Numbered from the stretch's first letter, positions 51,304 through 59,916 are shown. The stretch is DNA of 64,000 nt from Vibrio spartinae (GCF_024347135.1 NZ_AP024907.1:1231001-1295000); one strand, 5' to 3'. Program-made: numbers and translations. The notes: generated from the letters alone by a model not told the origin.

Positions 51304-53175
51304 CTACCGCCACGCCCCCCTTAATTCAGCAACGTATTGCCGTAACTGCGCACTGCTGGTGTCGGCAGCAACGATTGGCGGCGCCGCTTCCACTTCAATT
51401 CTGGCTCTGAAACGTTGGGGGATGCCACGACAGGCGCGGCCGCGATGACGGCTGAAATAACTGCCCCACATTCCTTTCAGTGCCAGCGGAATGACCGGGG
51501 CACTGGTGTGTTGAATAATGCGGTCCAAACCGCGCAGAAACGGTCCGATTTCACCGTCTGATGAGAGCCGTCCTTCGGGGAAGATACAGACCAGTTCTCC
51601 TTGCTGAAGTGCCTGTTCAATCTGGACAAACGCTTGGCGAATGGTTTTGCCGTGTGCAGCACAGATCGGGATAACCCCTGCACGATTCAACACGGGCCGA
51701 ATCAGCGGCGAAGTGGTGTAATCGGCTTCCATCACGAAGCGGATCAATCGCGGTGAAGCGGCACTGAGAATCAGCGCATCCAGATATGTGACATGGTTAC
51801 AGATAATCAGGGCGCCGCCTTGCGACGGAAGATGATGCAAATTGCGGTAATGCACGCGATAGCATAGCTTCGCCAGACATGCCAGCACGAAACGCAGTGT
51901 CTCAATTGGTCGCTTGCACAGTAAATAGACCGCGACGCCCAGATTGATCAGCGAGAGTAACAGAAACAGGTCGGGGATTGACCATTGCAGCAACGACAGG
52001 ACGATAATGGCTAAAATCGCGCTGATGACCATAAACAGCGCGTTGTATATATTGAGGGCTGCAATCACCTGAGCACGTTGGTCCGGATGGGCGCGCTGTT
52101 GTAATAACGTGTACAAAGGGACGATAAACATCCCGCCGGAGACGCCCAGTAACAACAGGCTCACAAATAGCGGCCACAGTTCGGTGGTGGTGATAAAGGT
52201 CGCAAAGTCCATGGGTTGGGGGAGTGCGCCCGGCACACCGTCGGCCAACCCGTAGCCAAAGAGCGAGATCCCCAAGCAGGCCAGTGGCACAAGTCCGAGT
52301 TCAATGCGATGGCGCGAAAGACGATCACATAGTAAAGAGCCGAGGGCAATGCCTACGGAGAACAGCGTCAGTAGCCAAGAGACCGCACCTTCGTTACCGT
52401 GGAGGAAATAACGGGTGAAATTGGGAAATTGGGTCAGATAGGTCGCTCCCATAAACCAGAACCAACTGATGATCAGAATGGTCCGGTGGATCACGGGATC
52501 CTGCTTGGCAATGTGCAGTGTGTTACGTGTTTGTGAGATGGGGCGCCACCGAAAACGTTGCGTCGGCGCGGTTGCCGGTGCATTGGGAATATAGCAACTT
52601 GCCAGATAGCCACACAGGGCGACCACCAATACGGCACCCGCTGCGATGTATTCTGCACTCGGGGTTGAAGCGATGACACCGGCCAGTAAGGTCCCCAGCA
52701 AGATGGCTAAAAATGTCCCGGTTTCAACCAGCGCATTGCCGCTCATCAGTTCATCCGGTCTGAGTTGCTGTGGCAGTAAGGCATATTTGACCGGGCCGAA
52801 TAAGGCTGATTGAGTCCCCATCAGAAAAAGCAGCAAGAGTAGAATAAGATAGCTGTGGGTGATGAATCCAACGGCAGCCAGACTCATGATCACCACTTCT
52901 AACATCTTAATTTTTCGGATCAGTTGGCTTTTTTCCAGTTGATCCGCAAGCACACCGGAAGATGCAGAAAATAAAAAGAAAGGCAGAATAAATAAACCGG
53001 CAGCGAGATTAATAAACAGGGTGCTTGAAATCGCCAGTTGCCCGGCACTGCTGAATGCAACAAATAGCAACAGGGTATTTTTAAACACATTGTCGTTAAA
53101 TGCCCCGAAAAACTGGGTGATGAAATAGGGCAAAAAACGCCGGGAAGAGAGCAGTGATGAAGTCGTATGAGACAT
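51304..53175 (-). CDS. LplT-like lysophospholipid flippase fused to a PlsC acyltransferase
   Basis: This 623-residue protein has a 12-helix MFS part (residues 1 to about 410; FITQFFGAFNDNVFKNTLLL is the LplT-type start) followed by a glycerophospholipid acyltransferase domain (about 430-623) with NHVTYLD (HX4D catalytic motif), RAGVIPIC and FPEGRLSSDGEIGPF. It would move lysophospholipid to the inner leaflet and re-acylate it. In some bacteria a third, AMP-binding domain is also fused; here that activity may come from a gene such as the one at the window start. It follows a TetR-type regulator by 57 bases. Confidence 0.9.
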   Translation of the reverse strand: MSHTTSSLLSSRRFLPYFITQFFGAFNDNVFKNTLLLFVAFSSAGQLAISSTLFINLAAGLFILPFFLFSASSGVLADQLEKSQLIRKIKMLEVVIMSLAAVGFITHSYLILLLLLFLMGTQSALFGPVKYALLPQQLRPDELMSGNALVETGTFLAILLGTLLAGVIASTPSAEYIAAGAVLVVALCGYLASCYIPNAPATAPTQRFRWRPISQTRNTLHIAKQDPVIHRTILIISWFWFMGATYLTQFPNFTRYFLHGNEGAVSWLLTLFSVGIALGSLLCDRLSRHRIELGLVPLACLGISLFGYGLADGVPGALPQPMDFATFITTTELWPLFVSLLLLGVSGGMFIVPLYTLLQQRAHPDQRAQVIAALNIYNALFMVISAILAIIVLSLLQWSIPDLFLLLSLINLGVAVYLLCKRPIETLRFVLACLAKLCYRVHYRNLHHLPSQGGALIICNHVTYLDALILSAASPRLIRFVMEADYTTSPLIRPVLNRAGVIPICAAHGKTIRQAFVQIEQALQQGELVCIFPEGRLSSDGEIGPFLRGLDRIIQHTSAPVIPLALKGMWGSYFSRHRGRACRGIPQRFRARIEVEAAPPIVAADTSSAQLRQYVAELRGAWR

Positions 53176-53232
53176 GGGAGCACATCCTTTTTACCCAGTG
53201 CGATTGAGTCAGCGCTATTCTGGCGGGTTTGG

Positions 53233-53823
53233 TTACCAAGCCTTTAGATAATGAGTCAATAGGTTATGAATCAGTTCATTGCCATCAATCGGTGATGAAG
53301 CAAAGAATTTATCATCGACACTCAGCAACGTGATGCCATGGACACCGGCCCACAATACGCGACTGGTGGTGGTAATTTCCTCTGCTGAACGTTGTGGCGC
53401 CAACTGTTGTAAGAGGGTTTCCAGTATATCCGTCATGTGATCGATTCTTTGGGTCTGCCATTCGGGCAAATCTTCGCCATTCATATTGTGTTCAAAAATC
53501 AGTTGCCAGCGGAAGGTATGGTCTTGGGCAAAGTCGTGATAGCAGTAGGCGAGCTGAAATAAGGCGTCCCGGTGATCGGTACTTTGGCTGACGGCTTGTC
53601 GGGCAGCTTCAATCAGCTCATCGAGTGTTTGGGCGACTGCATGTAATAGCAGGAGATTATAGTTGCCGAAAACATTGACGAGTGTACTGGGGACATACCC
53701 AATCATGGCGGCGACTTTGCGTAAGCTCAGCTCATGATAGGAGTGATCGGTAAGAAATTTTTTGACATGTTCTAATGTCAGCTGAATGAGCTCTTCTCGC
53801 GTGTGGTCGTTTCTTCTGGCCAT
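53233..53823 (-). CDS. TetR-family regulator
   Basis: This 196-residue protein has an N-terminal helix-turn-helix (residues 10-55: HTREELIQLTLEHVKKFLTD, then SLRKVAAMIGYVPSTLVNVF) and a C-terminal all-helical ligand domain. It probably controls itself and the downstream lipid-transport/acyltransferase gene. It is divergent from the Tim44-domain gene. The intervening 158 bases contain TGAACAACGTTCA (about 53839-53851), a perfect 13-bp palindrome 16 bases before its start and a good candidate operator. Confidence 0.88.
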   Translation of the reverse strand: MARRNDHTREELIQLTLEHVKKFLTDHSYHELSLRKVAAMIGYVPSTLVNVFGNYNLLLLHAVAQTLDELIEAARQAVSQSTDHRDALFQLAYCYHDFAQDHTFRWQLIFEHNMNGEDLPEWQTQRIDHMTDILETLLQQLAPQRSAEEITTTSRVLWAGVHGITLLSVDDKFFASSPIDGNELIHNLLTHYLKAW

Positions 53824-53838
53824 GATCTGTAATCGTTA

Positions 53839-53851
53839 ATGAACAACGTTC
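53839..53851 (-). promoter_or_regulatory. Candidate TetR operator
   Basis: TGAACAACGTTCA reads TGAAC-AAC-GTTCA, a perfect five-base inverted repeat with a three-base centre, just upstream of the tetR start codon. TetR-family members often bind short palindromes overlapping their own promoter. Confidence 0.5.
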
Positions 53852-53981
53852 AATATATTATTGTTCCCTTGTCTGAGCGTCAATCAAAGCCTGCAATATT
53901 CTGATACATGTACAGTGTTTCTTTGGGGTGAGGGAGTGTCTATGATACTTCTGATCCCTTTTAATAAGACACAGGATAGAC

Positions 53982-54845
53982 ATGAAACGTTTTTTATCGT
54001 TAATGACCCTAATCATTGTTTCAGTGGCAGTGATGCCTGTTGCTGATGCCAAGAAATTCGGTGGTGGCCGCTCTTTGGGCAATAGCTTCAAAACGGCACC
54101 GGCATCCAAGCAACAGTACAGCAACACCAACACGCAGAATAATAAGGCAGGTCAGACCCAAAATGCCGGACGCAAAGGGCTGATGGGTGGACTCATGGGT
54201 GGTTTGCTGGCTGGTGGTCTGTTGGCGGCCTTCTTCGGTGGTGCTTTTGAAGGTATCCAGTTCATGGATATTCTGATTATCGGGTTAGTGGCGTATTTTA
54301 TCTTCAAACTATTGCGCGGGATGCTGGCTGCCAAGCAGGGCAGTATGAATCAGCAGCAACCGGCATTTGGCGGGACCGCTCATCGCCAGTCTCATGTGCA
54401 TAACTTCGAACAACCTGCTGATTCCATGGGTGGCAGTGGCTTTGGTACCAATGCTGCCAGCGATGTACCGCACCGTTATCCGCCAGCGTTCGATCGGGCT
54501 GGTTTTCTCAACGGTGCCCGTGAACACTATCGCATTTTGCAGGGCGCATGGAATCATAATGAGTTAGACATGATTCGTGAGTACGTTTCTGCAAGCTTGT
54601 TTGAAGATTTGAAAGCCGAGCGGGACAAACTGGTCGGTGAGCAACATACCGATGTGATGTATGTCGATGCTGAATTTGTCCGAGCTGACTACGATGCGAA
54701 CCGTGCCCAGTTGAGCTTACAATTTTCAGGGCGTTACCGTGATGCTGTCGAAGGGACTGAAGAAGAGATCCAGGATATCTGGCATCTTGAACGGGACTTA
54801 ACCGTACCGAATGCGCCTTGGCTGATTGTCGGTATTCAAGGCTGA
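53982..54845 (+). CDS. Tim44-like domain protein, inner membrane
   Basis: This 287-residue protein has a signal sequence (MKRFLSLMTLIIVSVAVMPV, then ADA), a low-complexity Gly/Asn/Gln linker with KKFGGGRSLG, a membrane hairpin (about 62-105, LMGGLMGGLLAGGLLAAFFG then ILIIGLVAYFIFKLL), and a C-terminal Tim44/MBA1 fold (about 165-285, REHYRILQGAWNHNELDMIR onward). Bacterial homologues are membrane-associated with unknown function. The 3' end carries a 20-bp tandem duplication that includes the stop codon (54821-54860). Confidence 0.85.
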   Translation: MKRFLSLMTLIIVSVAVMPVADAKKFGGGRSLGNSFKTAPASKQQYSNTNTQNNKAGQTQNAGRKGLMGGLMGGLLAGGLLAAFFGGAFEGIQFMDILIIGLVAYFIFKLLRGMLAAKQGSMNQQQPAFGGTAHRQSHVHNFEQPADSMGGSGFGTNAASDVPHRYPPAFDRAGFLNGAREHYRILQGAWNHNELDMIREYVSASLFEDLKAERDKLVGEQHTDVMYVDAEFVRADYDANRAQLSLQFSGRYRDAVEGTEEEIQDIWHLERDLTVPNAPWLIVGIQG

Positions 54846-54938
54846 TCGTCGGTATTCAAGGCTAATTATCGGCCAGATAACTTGTTGATTGATAAAAATA
54901 AGTTGATTGATAGAAATAAGTTGATTGATGAAACAATG
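54821..54938 (+). repeat. Two adjacent tandem repeats after the Tim44-domain gene
   Basis: GCTGATTGTCGGTATTCAAG (54821-54840) is duplicated with one change at 54841-54860, and a partial third unit (GCTAATTATCGG) follows. Then TTGATTGATAAAAATAAG (54885), TTGATTGATAGAAATAAG (54903) and a decayed third 18-bp unit (54921) are head to tail. Confidence 0.85.
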
Positions 54939-54960
54939 CCTCCGCAAGCGGAGGCATTGT
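54933..54960. terminator. Bidirectional terminator hairpin
   Basis: ACAATGCCTCCGC and GCGGAGGCATTGT form a 13-bp stem with a minimal AA centre (in practice a GCAAGC loop). It lies between convergent genes. Confidence 0.85.
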
Positions 54961-55014
54961 TCTGTGTGTCAATTGAGTTCTTCGTGCTGGATCAGGCTGT
55001 ACGATTCGTGACGA

Positions 55015-55578
55015 TTAAATGAAGTGCAGGACATCATCGCTTGGCAGAACCCGGGCCAGTCGCGGGAAAATGGTTTCAAAAGCCATGTGGTGAAATTCTG
55101 CTGAGAATGAGCTACAAGCATTTTCGATGGTGAGCATGTCATATCCGAGCTCCCAACCGTGACGTAGCGTTGATTCCACGCCCATATTGGTGGCGATGCC
55201 AACGACAACAAGATGACGAATCCCACGTCTGCGGAGCTGCATATCCAGCTCTGTCCCGGTAAACGCGCCCCATTGCCGTTTGGTGATCCGTAAATCACCA
55301 TCTTGAACCACGCCATCAGCCAGTGTCATCCAGTGTTCCATCGCGTCCGGTGCCGGTGTCGGTTCATCAACCACACCGGGCGGGTAATCCTGTTGGTCAG
55401 CCGACCAACCGACATTGACACCGACAACCGTTGCACCGTGCTGGCGAAAACGCGCTGCCAGAGATTGACACCTTGCCAATATGTCATCGGCGTGATGCGG
55501 ATAGCGTTGCGGTGCGAGGATGCCATGTTGTAAATCGATCAGAATCAATGCGGTTTCATGCGGATTCAATGTCAGCAT
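55015..55578 (-). CDS. Isochorismatase-family protein of the YecD type
   Basis: The product is 187 residues from the second ATG (55578), which is better spaced from AAGGAA. The isochorismatase fold is clear (ALILIDLQHGI; ITKRQWGAFTGTELD). The usual nucleophile cysteine is replaced: the loop reads GIATNMGVEST, like E. coli YecD (GIATNIGVEST as I recall it). It therefore cannot work as a classical cysteine hydrolase; an EntB/PhzD-like Asp-only mechanism, or a non-hydrolytic role, is possible. The neighbour on the same strand is the cysteine desulfhydrase gene, 33 bases upstream. Confidence 0.85.
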   Translation of the reverse strand: MLTLNPHETALILIDLQHGILAPQRYPHHADDILARCQSLAARFRQHGATVVGVNVGWSADQQDYPPGVVDEPTPAPDAMEHWMTLADGVVQDGDLRITKRQWGAFTGTELDMQLRRRGIRHLVVVGIATNMGVESTLRHGWELGYDMLTIENACSSFSAEFHHMAFETIFPRLARVLPSDDVLHFI

Positions 55579-55610
55579 CATAGTTTCCTTGAATTGATGA
55601 GAATCAGAGA

Positions 55611-56729
55611 TTACGCCCCCGCCTGCAATTCAGGTTGAGGTGTGATCTTGGATTGCTGATCCGCAGAAAAATTCCCATTCCGTTCAAATGAATCCAGTTG
55701 TGCCAGATAAGGTGTGATATCACCGAAGTGTTGACGCACCCAAGCGGGATTGTAATAGCAGTCCAGATAGCGTTCACCATCATCACACCACAGCGTGACA
55801 AGCGAGCCGGTTTCACCGTCACGTTGCATTTGCTGGGCGAGCTTGAGGGTCGCATAGAGGTTGGTCCCTGTTGACGGGCCAGCTTTGCGGCCGGTTTGCT
55901 TTTCCAGCCAGTAAATGGTTGCGATGCTGGCAGCATCAGGGACAGCCATCATGGTGTCGATGACGCCGGGAATAAAGCTCGGTTCAACTCTCGGGCGACC
56001 AATCCCTTCAATCCGGCTACTCTGTTGGCAAGTCAGCTGGGCATTATTGTGGACGAATGCGTCGTAAAAAACGGAGTTTTCACAATCCGCAACACACAGT
56101 TGAGTTGGATATTGGCGATAATGAATGTGGCGTCCCAGTGTGGCAGAGGTGCCGCCGGTACCGGCTGACATCACCAACCAGCTTGGCAGCGGAAAACGTT
56201 CTTGTGCCATCTGATCAAATATTGCATGAGCCACATTATCGCTGCCACGCCAGTCTGATGCCCGTTCTGCATAGGTGAACTGGTCGATATAGTGTCCATT
56301 GAGTGTCTCAGCCAGTTGTCGGGCTGCCGGATAAATATCACCAGCACGATCGACAAAGTGAGCCTGACCGCCATATTGTTCGATCAATTCAATTTTCTTA
56401 CGCGCAGTGGTTCGTGGCATGACGGCATAGAAAGGCAGGCCCAGCATCCGGGCAAAATAGGCCTCAGAGATGGCCGTGCTGCCGGAAGAGGATTCAATAA
56501 TGGGTGTGTCCGGTCCGATCAACCCATTGGTTAAAGCATACAAAAATAGTGAGCGGGCCAAGCGGTGTTTCAGTGACCCGGTCGGGTGGCAGCTTTCATC
56601 TTTGAGGTAAATGTCGATGTTCTGTAAACCGGGGACGGGCAGTTTGATGAGCGGTGTCTCCGGATGATGGGCTTCTTCGGCCATGATTTGATGAATTGCC
56701 TGCTTAATCCAACCATGATTACTGGACAT
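55611..56729 (-). CDS. PLP-dependent L-cysteine desulfhydrase, Cds1-like
   Basis: This 372-residue fold-type II PLP enzyme of the cysteine synthase/CBS superfamily carries the PLP lysine Lys54 in PTGSLKHRLARS, ESSSGSTAISEAYFA (the Asn-loop equivalent) and the phosphate loop SAGTGGTSAT. The long form with a C-terminal PEDYCYNP-like segment (here ERYLDCYYNPAWV) matches Cds1 desulfhydrases, which release sulfide and pyruvate from cysteine. It is divergent from an Lrp-type regulator of the DecR class, which in E. coli senses cysteine; together they form a cysteine-detoxification unit. Confidence 0.8.
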   Translation of the reverse strand: MSSNHGWIKQAIHQIMAEEAHHPETPLIKLPVPGLQNIDIYLKDESCHPTGSLKHRLARSLFLYALTNGLIGPDTPIIESSSGSTAISEAYFARMLGLPFYAVMPRTTARKKIELIEQYGGQAHFVDRAGDIYPAARQLAETLNGHYIDQFTYAERASDWRGSDNVAHAIFDQMAQERFPLPSWLVMSAGTGGTSATLGRHIHYRQYPTQLCVADCENSVFYDAFVHNNAQLTCQQSSRIEGIGRPRVEPSFIPGVIDTMMAVPDAASIATIYWLEKQTGRKAGPSTGTNLYATLKLAQQMQRDGETGSLVTLWCDDGERYLDCYYNPAWVRQHFGDITPYLAQLDSFERNGNFSADQQSKITPQPELQAGA

Positions 56730-56875
56730 ATGAACACTTCCTATAAGCGGATAAGATGAACGAACGAGTAGAATAAAAATAACCGTATTCTCAGAGAAAA
56801 AGGTTTCATTTTTTACTGTTTATTGGCTAAATGAGAGAATATTTTTCTCTTATATTGAATTTTTGGAGTATGCAG

Positions 56876-57331
56876 ATGGATAAAACCGATAAACATTTAC
56901 TGCGACTGTTACAGCAGAATGCGGATTGGTCTTTGAATGAGCTTGCCGAGGCGGTTCATCTGACAACGACACCATGCTGGAAGCGGTTAAAGAAGCTGGA
57001 AGACATGGGCGTTATTCACAAGCGAGTCGCGTTGCTGGATCCGGAAAAGCTGGGGTTAAACTTCACGGCCTATGTGATGCTCAAAACCAGTAATCACTCG
57101 CATGAGTGGTATGTCCGTTTTGTTGAAATCGCCTCAGAGTTTCCTGAAGTGATGGAATTTTACCGGATGGCGGGGGAGTACGACTATATGATGAAAGTCG
57201 TGGTGAAAGATATGCGCTGCTTTGATGAATTTTATAAACAACTGGTCAATCGTGTCGAAGGGTTGAGTGATGTGACCTCAACCTTTGCGATGGAGTCACT
57301 GAAATATACCACGGAACTGCCCTTATCATGA
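56876..57331 (+). CDS. decR: Lrp/AsnC-family regulator, DecR-like
   Basis: The product is 151 residues from ATG 56876 ([10 protein letters not shown]), which has GGAG seven bases upstream; the frame from 56831 adds a spurious N-terminus. The AsnC-type helix-turn-helix (residues 5-50, [20 protein letters not shown]) includes Cys at [13 protein letters not shown], followed by the ligand-binding RAM domain. E. coli DecR (YbaO) activates cysteine-detoxification genes. The divergent cysteine desulfhydrase gene supports the same role here. The name is inferred from context and similarity. Confidence 0.8.
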   Translation: MDKTDKHLLRLLQQNADWSLNELAEAVHLTTTPCWKRLKKLEDMGVIHKRVALLDPEKLGLNFTAYVMLKTSNHSHEWYVRFVEIASEFPEVMEFYRMAGEYDYMMKVVVKDMRCFDEFYKQLVNRVEGLSDVTSTFAMESLKYTTELPLS

Positions 57332-57480
57332 ATGGTCATGACAATGCTGCAAATACGGAGCGTAAACACGATAAATCACAACGGCCTGTCAGCATCGGGA
57401 AATTCGCGGACAGGCCATCTGCGTGAGAGCGGTCAGTTAACCAAACAGCGATTAACCAAAGAGCTATTAGCTATTAACCA

Positions 57481-57594
57481 TTAACCAAATAACAATGTAA
57501 TCAAGACAATGACGGCAAACAAGACCCCAATGTATTTCAAGAAGAGACTCACATTGTTACTCCCTCCCGGTGGGGGGTTATTACAACATCCCAT
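57481..57594 (-). CDS. 37-residue membrane peptide MGCCNNPPPGG...
   Basis: The ATG at 57594 has CGGAGG five bases upstream, a strong site. The product has a short Cys-Cys/Asn/Pro/Gly head (MGCCNNPPPGGSNNVS) and one membrane helix (FLKYIGVLFAVIVLITLLFG) ending at the stop. I do not recognise the family. Residues Cys3-Cys4 could bind metal or be lipidated. TTAACCAAA is repeated three times between 57437 and 57489, around its stop codon. It lies between the decR-like gene and tesB. Apart from a possible hairpin with GGCCTGTC/GACAGGCC (about 57382-57416), the rest of 57332-57711 is empty. Confidence 0.7.
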   Translation of the reverse strand: MGCCNNPPPGGSNNVSLFLKYIGVLFAVIVLITLLFG

Positions 57595-57711
57595 ACTAAC
57601 CTCCGATGCTCATTGTGAAGACCTCTGTATCATAAAGCTTCCCCTTGGGGGAAAGTAAAGTCTGGCGTAATAAAATGTTTTATCTGGATAACCGGTGGTG
57701 ATGGGGTTCAA

Positions 57712-58620
57712 TTAAGCGTCATCTGATGGATCGTTGCCATCGGATTGCTTTGGACTGGTGTGATCAAGAAAGCGCATCACACCTTCTTGTACCGCACTGG
57801 CAACCAAATCACCTTGCTGATTGTAGATTTCGCCCCGCACCAAACCACGGCCATTGGTGGCACTCGGACTCTCAATCGCAAACAACAGCCACTCATCCAT
57901 ACTGAACGGGCGGTGATACCACATCGAGTGATCGATGGTTGCGACTTGAAATCCCGGTGTCATCATCGTGACTGCATGCGGCTGCAATGCTGTGATCAAA
58001 AAGCCCCAGTCAGAGGCGTAGGCGAGCAGATACTGATGGATCAATTGATCGTTCGGTAACTTGCCGTTGGCCCGGATCCACAGATACTGCTTGGGTTCGA
58101 TTTTTTCCGGCTTGAACGGGTTCACCACATGCACCGGACGGATTTCAATCGGTTTCTCGCGACAAAACATTTTTTTGACGGCGTCAGAGAGGCGGTGGGA
58201 AATTTGGTTCATCAACTCAGTTTCAGACGCATAATTTTCCGGCCCGGCAACCTCTGGCATTGTATTTTGGTGCTCAAAGCCGGTGCCTTCACCGTGGTAT
58301 GACGCGGTCAGATAAAAAATCGGTCGGCCATTTTGGATCGCTTTGACACGCCGAGTGCTGAAATTACGTCCGTCTCTGAGCTTTTCTATATCATAAACAA
58401 TCGGTTTTTCCGGATCGCCCGGATGAAGAAAGTAGCTATGAAATGAATGAACCGTTCGCTCAGCATCGACGCTATAGCGGGCAGCAGAGAGTGCCTGACC
58501 GATCACTTGTCCGCCATAAACCTGCGGTAATCCGAGGTGTTCACTGTTGCCCCGGTAGAGCCCTTCCTCTAGTTTTTCTAATTGTAAAAGTTTAAGTAAA
58601 TTATTGAGAGCTTTGCTCAT
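57712..58620 (-). CDS. tesB: Acyl-CoA thioesterase II
   Basis: This 302-residue double hot-dog enzyme hydrolyses acyl-CoA esters. Typical TesB segments are [20 protein letters not shown] (near 30), [20 protein letters not shown], and the active-site region with [29 protein letters not shown] and a late Gln in SAVQEGVMR. The gene order tesB / ybaY / atl / ffs, with the same relative strands as in E. coli, confirms a core chromosomal location. A 17-bp direct repeat (three copies, 58635-58685) lies immediately upstream of its start. Confidence 0.95.
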   Translation of the reverse strand: MSKALNNLLKLLQLEKLEEGLYRGNSEHLGLPQVYGGQVIGQALSAARYSVDAERTVHSFHSYFLHPGDPEKPIVYDIEKLRDGRNFSTRRVKAIQNGRPIFYLTASYHGEGTGFEHQNTMPEVAGPENYASETELMNQISHRLSDAVKKMFCREKPIEIRPVHVVNPFKPEKIEPKQYLWIRANGKLPNDQLIHQYLLAYASDWGFLITALQPHAVTMMTPGFQVATIDHSMWYHRPFSMDEWLLFAIESPSATNGRGLVRGEIYNQQGDLVASAVQEGVMRFLDHTSPKQSDGNDPSDDA

Positions 58621-58634
58621 ACTACCTCACTATA

Positions 58635-58685
58635 TTATTTACATACCGACGTTATTTACATACCGACGTTATTTACACATCGACA
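58635..58685. repeat. 17-bp direct repeat x3 upstream of tesB
   Basis: TTATTTACATACCGACG at 58635 and 58652 is exact; the third copy at 58669 (TTATTTACACATCGACA) has three changes. It lies 15 bases before the tesB start codon on the minus strand and so overlaps its leader or promoter. Confidence 0.85.
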
Positions 58686-58788
58686 TCAAACGCTGTCACA
58701 AATCGAAAATCAAGTTTTGTCTCATTGATATTTATCTCTATAATTATGGGCCTAACATGGAATGAATATAGATATAAAATTGGTAATG

Positions 58789-59217
58789 ATGAAACATAAT
58801 AATCAATGGTACCTTTTGTTGCCCCTTCTCTGTGTTTTTCTCAGCAGTGCGGGACAAGCACAAGCTCAACGCCATGAATCACGCATTCATCACATGACGG
58901 GTACATTACTCGGTGATTATCCATTACCGGAACATGTGTTCGTGGTGGTGACACTCAATGATCAAACGCAACACGATCAAGTGATTGCGAAATACCAGTT
59001 TCATGGTGATGGTTTAACATTGCCGATTGACTTTCAACTCGCTTATTCCGGGGCGAACATCCGGCACAATCATCGCTACCGCATTCAGGCGGAGATTGTT
59101 GAACGAGGTCATGTCCGGTATGTAGGCGAGGGGATGGCAGCAGAGCTTGCACCTGAACCGTCAGTCTATGATGGTCAGATCCAGATGACATTGGTGAAAA
59201 GCGCATCATCACATTGA
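58789..59217 (+). CDS. ybaY: YbaY-family exported protein (YscW-like)
   Basis: The product is about 142 residues from an ATG near 58789 (MKHNNQWYLLLPLLCVFLSS); earlier in-frame ATGs at 58762 and 58786 are possible and no ribosome site decides. A signal peptide ends near AGQAQAQ. The mature part is a small beta-sandwich domain of the YbaY/YscW type (MTGTLLGDYPLPEHVFVVVT, then YRIQAEIVERGHVRYVG). Unlike E. coli YbaY, I see no convincing lipobox cysteine, so it may be a soluble periplasmic version. Its position between tesB and atl matches E. coli. Confidence 0.8.
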   Translation: MKHNNQWYLLLPLLCVFLSSAGQAQAQRHESRIHHMTGTLLGDYPLPEHVFVVVTLNDQTQHDQVIAKYQFHGDGLTLPIDFQLAYSGANIRHNHRYRIQAEIVERGHVRYVGEGMAAELAPEPSVYDGQIQMTLVKSASSH

Positions 59218-59541
59218 GCCGGGTTGCCAGCGGTAGCAACGCAGTGAAATCTTGCCGTTGCTGCTGATTGGTATCCCTTCTGCGACTAATTCGGTACGTT
59301 GTCGTTCAAAATCCGGACCGGACAGAGAGATTTCTCCCTTACTGTTAATGACCCGAAACCAAGGGAGTGTCGAGCCTTTGGGCAGTTGCCCCAGTGCTTT
59401 ACCGACATGGCGCGCGTAGCCCGGATAACCCGCCATTTTAGCCACATCGCCATAGGTGCTGACTTTACCGGGCGGAATTTGGTGAATCACGGTAAATACC
59501 TGAGCGAGAAACTGCTGTTTATCATCGGAGTGAGCCATCAT
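59209..59541 (-). CDS. atl: Alkyltransferase-like DNA repair protein (ATL/YbaZ)
   Basis: This protein of about 110 residues has the C-terminal fold of O6-alkylguanine-DNA alkyltransferase. The reactive Cys of the PCHR motif is replaced by Trp60 (LPWFRVINSKGE), the hallmark of ATL proteins, which bind and bend alkylated DNA and flag it for nucleotide-excision repair. IPPGKVSTYGDVAKMAGYPG and ARHVGKAL (arginine finger region) are intact. It starts at 59541 or 59538, both ATG, without a clear ribosome site. Its 3' end overlaps the ybaY 3' end by nine bases. Confidence 0.93.
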   Translation of the reverse strand: MMAHSDDKQQFLAQVFTVIHQIPPGKVSTYGDVAKMAGYPGYARHVGKALGQLPKGSTLPWFRVINSKGEISLSGPDFERQRTELVAEGIPISSNGKISLRCYRWQPGSM

Positions 59542-59740
59542 TGAATCCGTCAGAAAAGTCTATGTCATACGTTGAGAACTTGAATTGATGCGTATCAGTG
59601 TATGATCAAAACGCCTGTCTGTCAGGTATTTGATGAGCATCATGCATTAAGCAGGCGAGGTTGTCATGGCACAAAACGAGCAAAGCTGATTAATCCCTGC
59701 GCACTCAGTTGGTCTCAGTCCACTTTTATCAGAAAGGGGC

Positions 59741-59769
59741 TTGCAATGCCGATCCCAATCCTTGATAAT
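59741..59769 (+). promoter_or_regulatory. Probable sigma-70 promoter of ffs
   Basis: TTGCAA (59741-59746) and GATAAT (59764-59769) are separated by exactly 17 bases, placing transcription start about 35 bases before the mature 4.5S RNA, consistent with a short 5' extension removed by RNase P. Apart from this, 59542-59809 holds nothing I can identify. Confidence 0.5.
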
Positions 59770-59809
59770 CACCTCGCTTTCGATGTTCACCATCAAAGCC
59801 CTTATCTAT

Positions 59810-59916
59810 GGAGGCCCTGGTCCTCCCGCAACACTAATTCGTGAACTTGGTCAGGACCGGAAGGTAGCAGCCACAGCGAATGACGTGTGTGCCGGGATGT
59901 GGCTGGGGCTTCCACC
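59810..59916 (+). ncRNA. ffs: 4.5S RNA of the signal recognition particle
   Basis: The highly conserved core is present: CTCCCGCAACAC, then GGTCAGGACCGGAAGGTAGC (with the GGAA tetraloop of the Ffh-binding domain), then AGCCACAGCGAATGACG, then GTGTGCCGGGATGTGGCTGG. The ends GGAGGCCCTGG and CTGGGGCTTCC pair as in the long terminal stem. The RNA binds Ffh to target membrane proteins co-translationally. It lies in the E. coli-like order after atl. An integrase remnant begins 73 bases downstream, suggesting that its 3' end served as an attachment site. Confidence 0.95.
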
